From the NCBI GenBank assembly GCA_913040905.1, contig CAJWIC010000094.1, positions 1 to 5,875 on the forward strand: DNA of 5,875 nt. Direction: 5' to 3'. Below, piece by piece: positions 1 through 5,799 of the stretch; position 1 is the stretch's first letter; every line of letters begins with the position of its first letter. Source of the stretch: an uncultured Synechococcus sp. (lineage in GTDB: Bacteria > Cyanobacteriota > Cyanobacteriia > PCC-6307 > Cyanobiaceae). The notes beneath the pieces were generated by a model. It did not search any database, was not told where the DNA came from, and was given only the letters and a program-made list of their open reading frames with translations. The translations under genes were made by a program, and so were the position numbers.

Positions 1-659
1 TGCCCCTCAGCGGGGGTCCTTACCTGGATTTACGCCAGAGCGATGCCCATGCCTGGGTCGAGGTCTGGTTGACGGGGCGCGGCTGGCAGCGGGTGGATCC
101 CACCCTGTGGGCGGTGGAGGGTCAACAGGCAGTGCAGCCCCTTGATGCCCTGGCGTCCCGGTCCCCTGGTTCGCTGCCCTGGTGGCGTTGGTTGCAGTGG
201 CAGTGGTGGGGGCTGGATCTGGCCTGGACCCGCTGGTGGCTCAGTTTTGATCAGAGCTCCCAGGCGGCCTGGCTGCAGGCCCTGTTCGGCACTCAATTGC
301 GCTGGGCGGGGCTGGTGGCTGTCGGTCTGGCTGCCCTTGCAGCGGGGTTCGGGCTGATGCTGCTGCGCGGCGGTTGGCCGCTGCTGGAGCGTGATCCGCT
401 GCGGCGGAGCCTGAAGCTGCTGAAGCAATTGGGGCTGGTGGTGAGGCCCGGTGAGTCGTTTCCGGCGCTCTGCCATCGGGCCGCGAAGAAGCACCCCGAG
501 CTGACGGAGACGTTCCAGACGATGGCTGAGGCTCAGCAGCACCTGACCCACGCCGTTCTGACTCCGGCGCAGCGGCGGCGTCAACGGCAGCTCTGGCGTC
601 AGAGCCGGCGCCAGCTGCGCCTCAGTGCTTCCCGGTCCGACCGATCAGCCAGGAGCTGA
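1..659 (+). CDS. TgpA-type transglutaminase-like membrane protein, 3' part (5' end outside window)
   Basis: The frame is open from the left edge (first full codon at 3) to TGA 657-659, giving 218 visible residues. It opens inside a transglutaminase-like core: the 'HAWVEVWL' segment supplies the catalytic His (codon 48-50), and 'QRVDPT' supplies the Asp (codon 96-98). The catalytic Cys and, in the known family, an N-terminal multi-helix DUF3488 region would lie upstream of the window. A very Trp-rich stretch follows, then 'WLSFDQSSQ', which resembles the segment after the core in TgpA proteins. One transmembrane helix comes next (about 301-366), then a basic, soluble DUF4129-like tail ('RPGESFPALCHRAAKKHP'). 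Family knowledge: TgpA proteins are inner-membrane proteins with the transglutaminase-like core outside the cytoplasm. Their substrates are poorly known, and they often sit near MoxR and DUF58 genes. The 3' end overlaps the convergent UPF0114 gene by 38 bases. The family call is fairly firm; the cellular role is unknown. Confidence 0.82.
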   Translation, partial: PLSGGPYLDLRQSDAHAWVEVWLTGRGWQRVDPTLWAVEGQQAVQPLDALASRSPGSLPWWRWLQWQWWGLDLAWTRWWLSFDQSSQAAWLQALFGTQLRWAGLVAVGLAALAAGFGLMLLRGGWPLLERDPLRRSLKLLKQLGLVVRPGESFPALCHRAAKKHPELTETFQTMAEAQQHLTHAVLTPAQRRRQRQLWRQSRRQLRLSASRSDRSARS

Positions 660-1145
660 AGGCCAGCATCAACACACCGCCGCAGTACTGCAGCAGTTCC
701 GTGACGGGGAAGCTCACCATCGCCTTGAAGGCGGTCACGATCAGCGCCACGATGATCACCTTGGTGAGCTTCTGCTTGAGGCTGTCCAGGGGGTCGATGT
801 TTTCAACAGATTGCGCCGCAGATCGGAGGGGTCCTGCTGGCGGGGATCGATGTCGGAGACCACTTCGTAGATGCAGTAGCCGAAAATCAGCAGGGCGATG
901 CCGATCAGGTAGTAGTCAATTCCTCCCACCACCTTTCCAATCAGCAACGTGCTGTTGGTGTGGGTGAAGTGCCCCTGGAGCACCCTGGCGAGCACGCTGA
1001 GTTCGGCATAGGTGCCGATGGCAAAGCAGCTGACGCTGCCCAGCAGGCTCATCACCACGGGGACCAGGGTGACCAGCTGAAATTTCCAGATCAGGGTTTT
1101 GAAGTTCTGCTCCAGGCGGCTTGATCGGCCCTGTCATTTGTTCAT
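622..1145 (-). pseudogene. UPF0114 (YqhA-like) four-helix membrane protein, disrupted by a stop and a frameshift
   Basis: Read in two frames, this encodes a continuous UPF0114-like protein of about 174 residues with four hydrophobic segments: 'LVTLVPVVMSLLGSVSCF', 'DYYLIGIALLIFGYCIY', 'KVIIVALIVTAF' and 'LQYCGGVLMLAFSSWLIG'. The best start is ATG 1145-1143, with a weak GAGAG about 10 bases upstream, but its fourth codon (1136-1134) is TGA. The conserved-looking part 'RLEQNFKTLIWKFQ' follows without any ATG, GTG or TTG before GTG 1058, which would cost most of the first helix. The frame then holds to the AAAA run (803-800 on +). There it must shift by one base; unshifted, it stops after a nonsense tail at 756. 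The second frame reads 'NIDPLDSLKQKLTKV' and ends at TGA 624-622. The simplest ancestral junction is L-E-N-I-D with one base lost. It lies 34 bases after the solute-binding-like gene, so the two are probably cotranscribed. Function in the family is unknown. A recent pseudogene and sequencing errors are both possible. Confidence 0.8.
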
Positions 1146-1179
1146 GGCTACTGGATCTCTCGTCTGATCGGTGGGTGCC

Positions 1180-2190
1180 TCAGGATGCGGATTGCCAGAG
1201 GCGTAGGGCGCGGTTGCGCTGCGTCTGATCGGGTGCCGGCAGCACCGTTGTGGTCAGGGCGCCCTCGGGCAGTCGGCCGTCGATGCTGCGGAAGCCCCAG
1301 TTCATGAGCAACTCCTGCTGCTTGTTCTGACGCAGAAAGCGCACCAGCCGTTCCCCGTCCCGCTGGGTTCCCTGGGCGCTGCCCGTGATCACACCGGCGG
1401 CCAGCACGGTTTCGAAACTGGGATTCGGCACCAGCATTCGGTATGGCGCGCCCTGTCGTTGCCGTGACTCCTCACGTCGATTAAGGGCGATGCTCTCGTA
1501 AACAAAGGCCAGATCCCCGTCGTTGGGACCAGCGGCGATGAATTCCCGCAGCAGGATGTCGGTGGAGCGGGGTGGCTGATATAAAGCCTGACGCCACACC
1601 TGCACAGCGGGGTCATTGGCCTGGGAGCGGAGCCACAGCATCAGTGCCAGCTGACCGCTGTTGGATCGACCCGGATCGGTGGCACGAAGGTTGAAACGCC
1701 CCCAGCTGTCCTGGCCCCCCAGCTGGGACCAGCGATCCGTCCGGAGTGCTTTGGCCAGGGGTGACCAGTTGAAGCCGTCGCTGCCGAACAGTGTCTTGGC
1801 GCGTTCCGGCCAGGCCACAGCCACCAGAACGGTGCGAGCCACCGGCTGGGGTTGCTGCAGCCCTGTGCCGCTTTGCTGACGGCGGAGTCGATCGGCCAGA
1901 CCCCGCAGCAGTTCCTCGCTGGCTGGAATCAACACCCTCGGTCTTGCCGGGCCGGCCTCCAGGGCCTGATTGACCATGTCCTGGCTTCCGAGCACCCGCC
2001 ATTGCAGATCGACCGCGGGATGCGTCGTCTCGAAACGCGCCTCCAGCTCATGCATCGGCTGTTCCAGTTCGGAGCCGATCGCCACCAGCAACCTGCGACG
2101 GAAGGGCGTCCAGGGGGATGCCGCGATCAGAATCGCTGCCCCCAGGATCAGCACTGACAGGGCTCGGCGCCGTTGCAGGTTGAGGGGCAT
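1180..2190 (-). CDS. Membrane-anchored or secreted solute-binding-like protein
   Basis: This 336-residue protein starts at ATG 2190. A TTG at 2211 would add seven residues but has no better ribosome site. The N-terminus has 'QRRR' followed by a hydrophobic stretch ('ALSVLILGAAILIAA', about residues 11-26). No lipobox is visible, so it could be a signal peptide or an uncleaved anchor. The rest looks like a type 2 periplasmic binding fold of the extracellular solute-binding class. It opens with a beta strand plus helix ('LLVAIGSELEQPMHELEARF'), then has 'PRVLIPAS', 'ATDPGRSNSG' (about residues 170-179) and 'GDLAFVYES' (about 225-233). It ends in a helix and 'WGFRSIDGRLP', as expected for the returning C-terminal lobe. 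The same motifs occur in the divergent VWA lipoprotein, so the two are probably paralogs. No permease or ATPase gene is adjacent, so transport is not shown and the ligand cannot be predicted. The broken UPF0114 gene follows on the same strand. Confidence 0.75.
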   Translation of the reverse strand: MPLNLQRRRALSVLILGAAILIAASPWTPFRRRLLVAIGSELEQPMHELEARFETTHPAVDLQWRVLGSQDMVNQALEAGPARPRVLIPASEELLRGLADRLRRQQSGTGLQQPQPVARTVLVAVAWPERAKTLFGSDGFNWSPLAKALRTDRWSQLGGQDSWGRFNLRATDPGRSNSGQLALMLWLRSQANDPAVQVWRQALYQPPRSTDILLREFIAAGPNDGDLAFVYESIALNRREESRQRQGAPYRMLVPNPSFETVLAAGVITGSAQGTQRDGERLVRFLRQNKQQELLMNWGFRSIDGRLPEGALTTTVLPAPDQTQRNRALRLWQSAS

Positions 2191-2256
2191 GGCAGGTCCG
2201 ATCCAGGTCAATTCTGCTTGCTTCCGTCACACTGCGGGCGTTCTGATCGCCTTTCC
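2191..2256. promoter_or_regulatory. Divergent intergenic region between the two binding-protein genes
   Basis: These 66 bases separate the two divergent ATGs, so any promoters for both units must lie here or inside the 5' ends of the genes. No convincing -35/-10 pair is visible. The best rightward candidate is TTGCTT (2218-2223) with TCTGAT (2242-2247), an 18-base spacer, but that leaves only nine bases before the ATG, so it would give an almost leaderless message. No clear Shine-Dalgarno sequence precedes either start. The call rests on gene arrangement, not on motifs. Confidence 0.4.
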
Positions 2257-3930
2257 ATGCGTCGGCTCACTCTTCCTGCAGCAGCAGGCCTTGCTCTTCT
2301 GGCCGGTTGCAGTGCCTTTAAGCCGGGTGTTGAGGTGACGGCCCTGGTAGGCAGTGCCCTGAGTGACGTCTGCAATCAGACAGCCGAACGGTTGACAAGG
2401 GATCAGCAACGGCTGGCGGATGGCACGGTCATCGGCCTGCGCTGTCGGGCGATGGGCAGTGGTGATGTGGTGACCGAAGTCGTGGAGGCGGCCCGTGCCG
2501 TCCATAACGGATCGCGCTCAGCTGACGATCCCACCATCCCAACGTTGATCTCCCTCGACGGTGATCTCGAGCAGGACCAGCTGCAGTACCTCGTGCAGCA
2601 AATCGGCCCAAACGCCGACTGGATTCCATCCACCACGGACAGTCCGGCTTTTGCCAGTTCTCCGATGGTGCTGATGACCACGGCCGATCTGGCCGATGGC
2701 CTTAACGATCTGGAGAACCCCTACACGGCCCTGACCACCGCATCCACCCACAGGGAACTGGCGCCCGGCAGCGCCGCCCTGCCGATCCGTTTTGTTCACA
2801 CGGCACCGACCCGCTCCAACAGCGGTCTCCAGACCCTCGTCGCCCAGTACGTTGCCGTCAGCGGCAAGCCCGCCGAACGGCTGACGCTTGCCGACGTGCG
2901 CGCCAACACCGGCAAGGTGAAGGCGATCCAGAGCAAGATCACCCGCTACGGCGCCTCCACCGGTGGCCTGGCCAAGGCGATGGTGCAGAACGGGCCCTTC
3001 TGGGCCTCGATCGCCTCGGTTTATGAATCGTCGGTTGTGGCCAGCAACCGCAGCCGGCCGGCCGGTCAGTCGCCCTACGTGGCCATCTACCCGAAGGCGA
3101 CCTTCACCAGCACCATGCGCCTGATTCTTCCCACAGGCCCCTGGGTGTCGGAGCAGGAGCGGGAAGCGGTCCAGGTGCTCTCGGACTACATGCTCAAGCC
3201 GGCGGTGCAGGAGCTGGTGGCGGACATCGGTCTTCGACCGGCTAATTCAGCCGTGACGGCCTCGCAGATCCTTCCCTCCAACGGCGTTGATCCCAAGGCC
3301 CGCTACGAAGCGCTGCGCTCCCCCCGGCCGGAGGTGGTTCAGGCCATGATCCAGGCTTGGTTGGTCGCTGCCAAGAAGTCGTCGCGGGTGGCTCTGGTGG
3401 TGGATAGCTCAGGCTCGATGCAAGGGGCCAAACTCGCAGCGGTTCAGTCCAGCCTGATGCGCTACCTGAGCCAGATCGGTGTCAACGACACCGTTGCCCT
3501 GATCGATTTCGACAGTCGTATCCAGAAGCCTGTCGTTGTTGATGGCTCCGATGCCGGCCAGCAGCGTGGACAGGCCTTTCTCTCGGGACTGAAGGCTGAT
3601 GGAGGCACCCATCTTCACGACGCAGTTCTCGCCGGCCGGAACTGGTTGAAGCAGACCGGCAAGCAGGAGGAGATCCTGGCGGTTGTGGTGCTGACCGATG
3701 GTCGCGACCAGGGATCCACGACGACGCTTTCGACCCTCCAGGAGGAACTTCGCCGCTCAGGCTTCGAAGGGGACGATCGCATCGCTGTGTTCAGCGTTGG
3801 TTACGGCGATGCCGGTGCATTCGATGCCTCCACGCTTCAGGCGCTGGCGGATGGCAATGGTGGTGACTATCTCCAGGGCACGCCGGACACGATTCGCAGC
3901 TTGCTCAACAATCTGCAGCTGTCGTTCTGA
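2257..3930 (+). CDS. Lipoprotein with solute-binding-like and von Willebrand A domains
   Basis: The start is ATG 2257, which gives 557 residues beginning with a lipoprotein signal peptide: 'MRR', a hydrophobic core and the lipobox LAGC with Cys18. Upstream codons in frame overlap the divergent gene and would bury the signal. Residues about 22-350 form a solute-binding-like domain with 'TAPTRSNSG' (182-190), 'VYES' (255-258), 'NR' (264-265) and the closing 'DIGLRPAN'. Residues about 378-557 are a VWA domain with a complete metal-ion-dependent adhesion site: D383-S385-S387 in 'DSSGSM', T451 in 'GGTH' and D481 in 'LTDGRD'. Family knowledge: solute-binding plus VWA fusions exist in bacteria, and a full MIDAS usually binds Mg2+ or Mn2+ and a partner's acidic residue. 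Inference: a lipid-anchored envelope protein that binds a partner protein or ligand. It is the first gene of a tight rightward run, and the next gene overlaps its stop by one base. Domain calls are firm; the ligand and partner are unknown. Confidence 0.88.
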   Translation: MRRLTLPAAAGLALLAGCSAFKPGVEVTALVGSALSDVCNQTAERLTRDQQRLADGTVIGLRCRAMGSGDVVTEVVEAARAVHNGSRSADDPTIPTLISLDGDLEQDQLQYLVQQIGPNADWIPSTTDSPAFASSPMVLMTTADLADGLNDLENPYTALTTASTHRELAPGSAALPIRFVHTAPTRSNSGLQTLVAQYVAVSGKPAERLTLADVRANTGKVKAIQSKITRYGASTGGLAKAMVQNGPFWASIASVYESSVVASNRSRPAGQSPYVAIYPKATFTSTMRLILPTGPWVSEQEREAVQVLSDYMLKPAVQELVADIGLRPANSAVTASQILPSNGVDPKARYEALRSPRPEVVQAMIQAWLVAAKKSSRVALVVDSSGSMQGAKLAAVQSSLMRYLSQIGVNDTVALIDFDSRIQKPVVVDGSDAGQQRGQAFLSGLKADGGTHLHDAVLAGRNWLKQTGKQEEILAVVVLTDGRDQGSTTTLSTLQEELRRSGFEGDDRIAVFSVGYGDAGAFDASTLQALADGNGGDYLQGTPDTIRSLLNNLQLSF

Positions 3931-4673
3931 TGCCCCGGATTGTCCTGACCGATCCCTTGCGCCATCCCCTGGCCATGGCGGCCGCTGGAGCCGTTCTCGT
4001 GATTGGGGTGAAGCTGCTGCCATGGGGTTGGTTGCTGGCCCCGCCGCTGGCCTTGCTGGTGGCTTTCGGCATGGCGCATCAGCGACGGCAGGCGACACTT
4101 CCGGATCTGATTCGCCGTGCGTTGCAGCTTGCGGCAGGTGCAGACGCTGTTTCAGCAGAGGCTGGCCAACGCCTGATTCAGGTTGAAAGCATCGGACGCC
4201 TGACGGCGATTCAGATCTGCTGCCAGCGGGTGGTTGATCTGCCGACCAAGTTGGAGCGACTCGGGGCTGCAGGCACTGCCGATGCCCCGCGGTCGACACT
4301 CCTGTCGACCCGCAATCTCGAACAGCGTCTTCGTCAGGAACGTCAGCGTCTGGCGCGGGAGGCCGGTTCGGATCTGAAGCGTCAACGCGAACGTCTGGTG
4401 ACGCAACTGGAACGCAACCTCGCCCTGGCTCAGCAGGGCATGGAGGCGGGCAGCCTGCGGGTGATGGCGGTGTCAGAACACCTGGAAAGTGTGGCGGGTG
4501 ATCTGCAGGAGCTCCAGGTGCAGTTGCGACAGCCCGAGCTCCCTGCTCCGCCTGCCTGGTCTGTGGATCACCCTGATTCAGAGGGTGATCCCGGCCTGGA
4601 TCCACTGACTGCCGACCTCCACGCTGAGCTGGACGAATTGGACCACTTGCTCCGGGAAGCCCTGGGTGCCTGA
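3930..4673 (+). CDS. Unrecognised membrane protein with a two-helix hairpin and a coiled coil
   Basis: This 247-residue protein starts at ATG 3930, which shares its A with the TGA of the VWA gene, so translation is probably coupled; no Shine-Dalgarno sequence is seen. Two close hydrophobic segments ('PLAMAAAGAVLVIGVKLL', about 13-30, and 'WLLAPPLALLVAFGMAH', about 34-50) suggest a short membrane hairpin. 'QRRQ' follows, which suggests a cytoplasmic C-terminal part by the positive-inside rule. Residues about 125-200 are rich in Leu, Arg, Glu and Gln, without Pro, in a heptad-like pattern ('LEQRLRQERQRLARE', 'LKRQRERLVTQLERNLALAQ'), as in a coiled coil. A Pro-rich linker (201-224) leads to an acidic terminal helix ('LHAELDELDHLLREAL'). 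I do not recognise a named family. The coupling suggests it is made with, and may act with, the VWA lipoprotein, perhaps as its inner-membrane partner. It overlaps the mutY start by eight bases. Confidence 0.72.
   Translation: MPRIVLTDPLRHPLAMAAAGAVLVIGVKLLPWGWLLAPPLALLVAFGMAHQRRQATLPDLIRRALQLAAGADAVSAEAGQRLIQVESIGRLTAIQICCQRVVDLPTKLERLGAAGTADAPRSTLLSTRNLEQRLRQERQRLAREAGSDLKRQRERLVTQLERNLALAQQGMEAGSLRVMAVSEHLESVAGDLQELQVQLRQPELPAPPAWSVDHPDSEGDPGLDPLTADLHAELDELDHLLREALGA
4291..4310. repeat. Intragenic inverted repeat, 8-base arms with 4-base loop
   Basis: GGTCGACA (4291-4298) and TGTCGACC (4303-4310) are exact reverse complements separated by CTCC. The repeat lies inside the coiled-coil membrane protein gene, just before the heptad region. 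It may be only a consequence of coding sequence; no U-run follows, so it is not a terminator. Confidence 0.5.
4565..4591. repeat. Perfect inverted repeat, 10-base arms with 7-base loop, upstream of mutY
   Basis: GGATCACCCT (4565-4574) and AGGGTGATCC (4582-4591) pair perfectly around the loop GATTCAG. The repeat lies in the Pro-rich linker codons of the coiled-coil gene, 74 bases before the mutY GTG. No T-run follows, so it does not look like an intrinsic terminator. It could form a stable mRNA hairpin that affects processing or the relative output of the coupled genes, but this is inference. Confidence 0.55.
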
Positions 4674-5799
4674 ACGCAGCCAGTCGCTCCTGGCCTGGTG
4701 GGAACTGCATGGCCGCAGGGACCCTGCCCTGAAGCCGTGGATGTTCACCAAGACCGGCCATTGGCCTCAGCCCCAGGACGACCTGAATCCTTTTGAGTGC
4801 TGGATCGCCGAGGTGATGCTCCAGCAGACCCAGCTGGCGGTGGTGCTCCCCTACTGGCGAAGGTGGATGGCGGCCTTTCCCACGCTGGAAGCCCTGGCCG
4901 ATGCCTCGCTGGAGCAGGTGCGGCTGCAGTGGCAGGGCCTTGGTTATTACTCCAGGGCCAGGCGTCTGCATGAGGCCGCCCAGACGCTTGCCGTGGGTCC
5001 ATGGCCCCGGGACCTCGAGAGCTGGTTGGCGCTGCCCGGCATCGGACGCACCACCGCCGGCGGCATCCTCTCCAGTGCCTTCAATGCCCCTTTACCGATT
5101 CTGGATGGCAACGTTCGGCGGGTTCTGGCCCGCCTGAAGGGGCATGAACGGCCTCCAGCCCGTGATGCGGCGCTGTTCTGGCAATGGAGTGAAGCCCTGC
5201 TGGATCCGCATCGACCCCGCGATCTCAACCAGGCCCTGATGGACCTGGGGGCGACGGTCTGCACCCCCCGGAACCCCGGGTGTGGGTTCTGTCCCTGGCG
5301 TGACGACTGCACTGCTTACGCTGCCGGCGATCCCTGCCGCTGGCCCGTGACCGACGCTCCCAAAACCCTGCCGTTTCAGGTGATCGGTGTGGGCGTTGTG
5401 CTGAATGCCGCCGGTGAAGTGTTGATCGATCAGCGCCTTGAGGAGGGGCTGTTGGGGGGGATGTGGGAGTTCCCAGGCGGCAAGCAGGAGCCCGACGAAA
5501 CGATCGAAGCCTGCATCGTCCGCGAACTGAGGGAGGAGCTGGCGATTGACGTGGTGGTCGAAGACCACCTGATCACCGTTGACCACGCCTACAGCCACAA
5601 GAAGCTTCGCTTTGTGGTGCATCTGTGCACGTGGCTGTCGGGGGATCCCCAGCCCCTGGCCAGTCAGCAGGTGCGTTGGGTGCAACCGCAGTCACTGGGG
5701 GATTACCCCTTCCCGGCCGCCAATGCCCGGATCATTGAAGCGCTGCTTGGCAAGTTGGCGGGTTCTGGTCAGGCTGAAGGGAGCTGCGATGCCGCCTGA
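4666..5799 (+). CDS. mutY: A/G-specific adenine DNA glycosylase MutY with MutT-like Nudix domain
   Basis: MutY removes adenine mispaired with 8-oxoguanine, a base-excision repair step in the cytoplasm. The 377 residues start at GTG 4666, overlapping the previous gene by eight bases. The glycosylase part has 'WIAEVMLQQTQ' with catalytic Glu49, the helix-hairpin-helix 'LPGIGRTTAGG' (123-133) and 'ILDGNVRRVL' with Asp147. It also has four Cys in the C-x6-C-x2-C-x5-C pattern of the 4Fe-4S cluster (199, 206, 209, 215). About 11 extra residues lie between 'KPW' (23-25) and 'CW' (45-46) compared with E. coli MutY, as I recall it. The C-terminal domain (about 231-370) has a nearly complete Nudix box at 272-294 ('GGKQEPDETIE' then 'RELREELAI'), with Ala instead of the usual Gly near its end. 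'YSH' (309-311) sits where MutY has the 8-oxoG-reading FSH loop. The call is firm. Whether the Nudix site hydrolyses 8-oxo-dGTP is open. The sugar kinase ATG overlaps its stop by one base. Confidence 0.96.
   Translation: MPERSQSLLAWWELHGRRDPALKPWMFTKTGHWPQPQDDLNPFECWIAEVMLQQTQLAVVLPYWRRWMAAFPTLEALADASLEQVRLQWQGLGYYSRARRLHEAAQTLAVGPWPRDLESWLALPGIGRTTAGGILSSAFNAPLPILDGNVRRVLARLKGHERPPARDAALFWQWSEALLDPHRPRDLNQALMDLGATVCTPRNPGCGFCPWRDDCTAYAAGDPCRWPVTDAPKTLPFQVIGVGVVLNAAGEVLIDQRLEEGLLGGMWEFPGGKQEPDETIEACIVRELREELAIDVVVEDHLITVDHAYSHKKLRFVVHLCTWLSGDPQPLASQQVRWVQPQSLGDYPFPAANARIIEALLGKLAGSGQAEGSCDAA

Noticed and set aside
30..584. 184-codon minus-strand open frame opposite the transglutaminase-like gene
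   Set aside because: It is Gln/Pro/Arg-rich, has no domain signal, and is fully opposite a gene with clear family motifs.
798..806. Programmed -1 ribosomal frameshifting in the UPF0114 gene
   Set aside because: The site (ttg aaa aca) is not a classical X-XXY-YYZ heptamer, I saw no clear downstream pseudoknot, and the gene also has a TGA at codon 4, so mutation or sequencing error is simpler.
1146..1179. Separate promoter or terminator in the 34-base gap between the two minus-strand genes
   Set aside because: No hairpin with a T-run and no -10/-35 pair is visible; cotranscription is the simpler reading.
2191..2211. TTG start at 2211 for the solute-binding-like gene
   Set aside because: ATG 2190 directly precedes the 'QRRR' plus hydrophobic signal; the seven extra residues add nothing and no ribosome site favours the TTG.
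2173..2256. Upstream TTG start for the VWA lipoprotein adding 28 residues
   Set aside because: It would place a polar stretch before the lipoprotein signal peptide and overlap the divergent gene; ATG 2257 fits the signal exactly.
4565..4591. Intrinsic terminator at the 10-bp hairpin
   Set aside because: No T-run follows on either strand, and the hairpin lies inside a coding region followed by overlapping genes.
3757..4971. Long open frame of 404 codons on the minus strand
   Set aside because: It lies wholly opposite the VWA, coiled-coil and mutY genes, has low-complexity Pro/Gly/Arg-rich sequence without recognisable motifs, and is a normal side effect of high-GC codon use.
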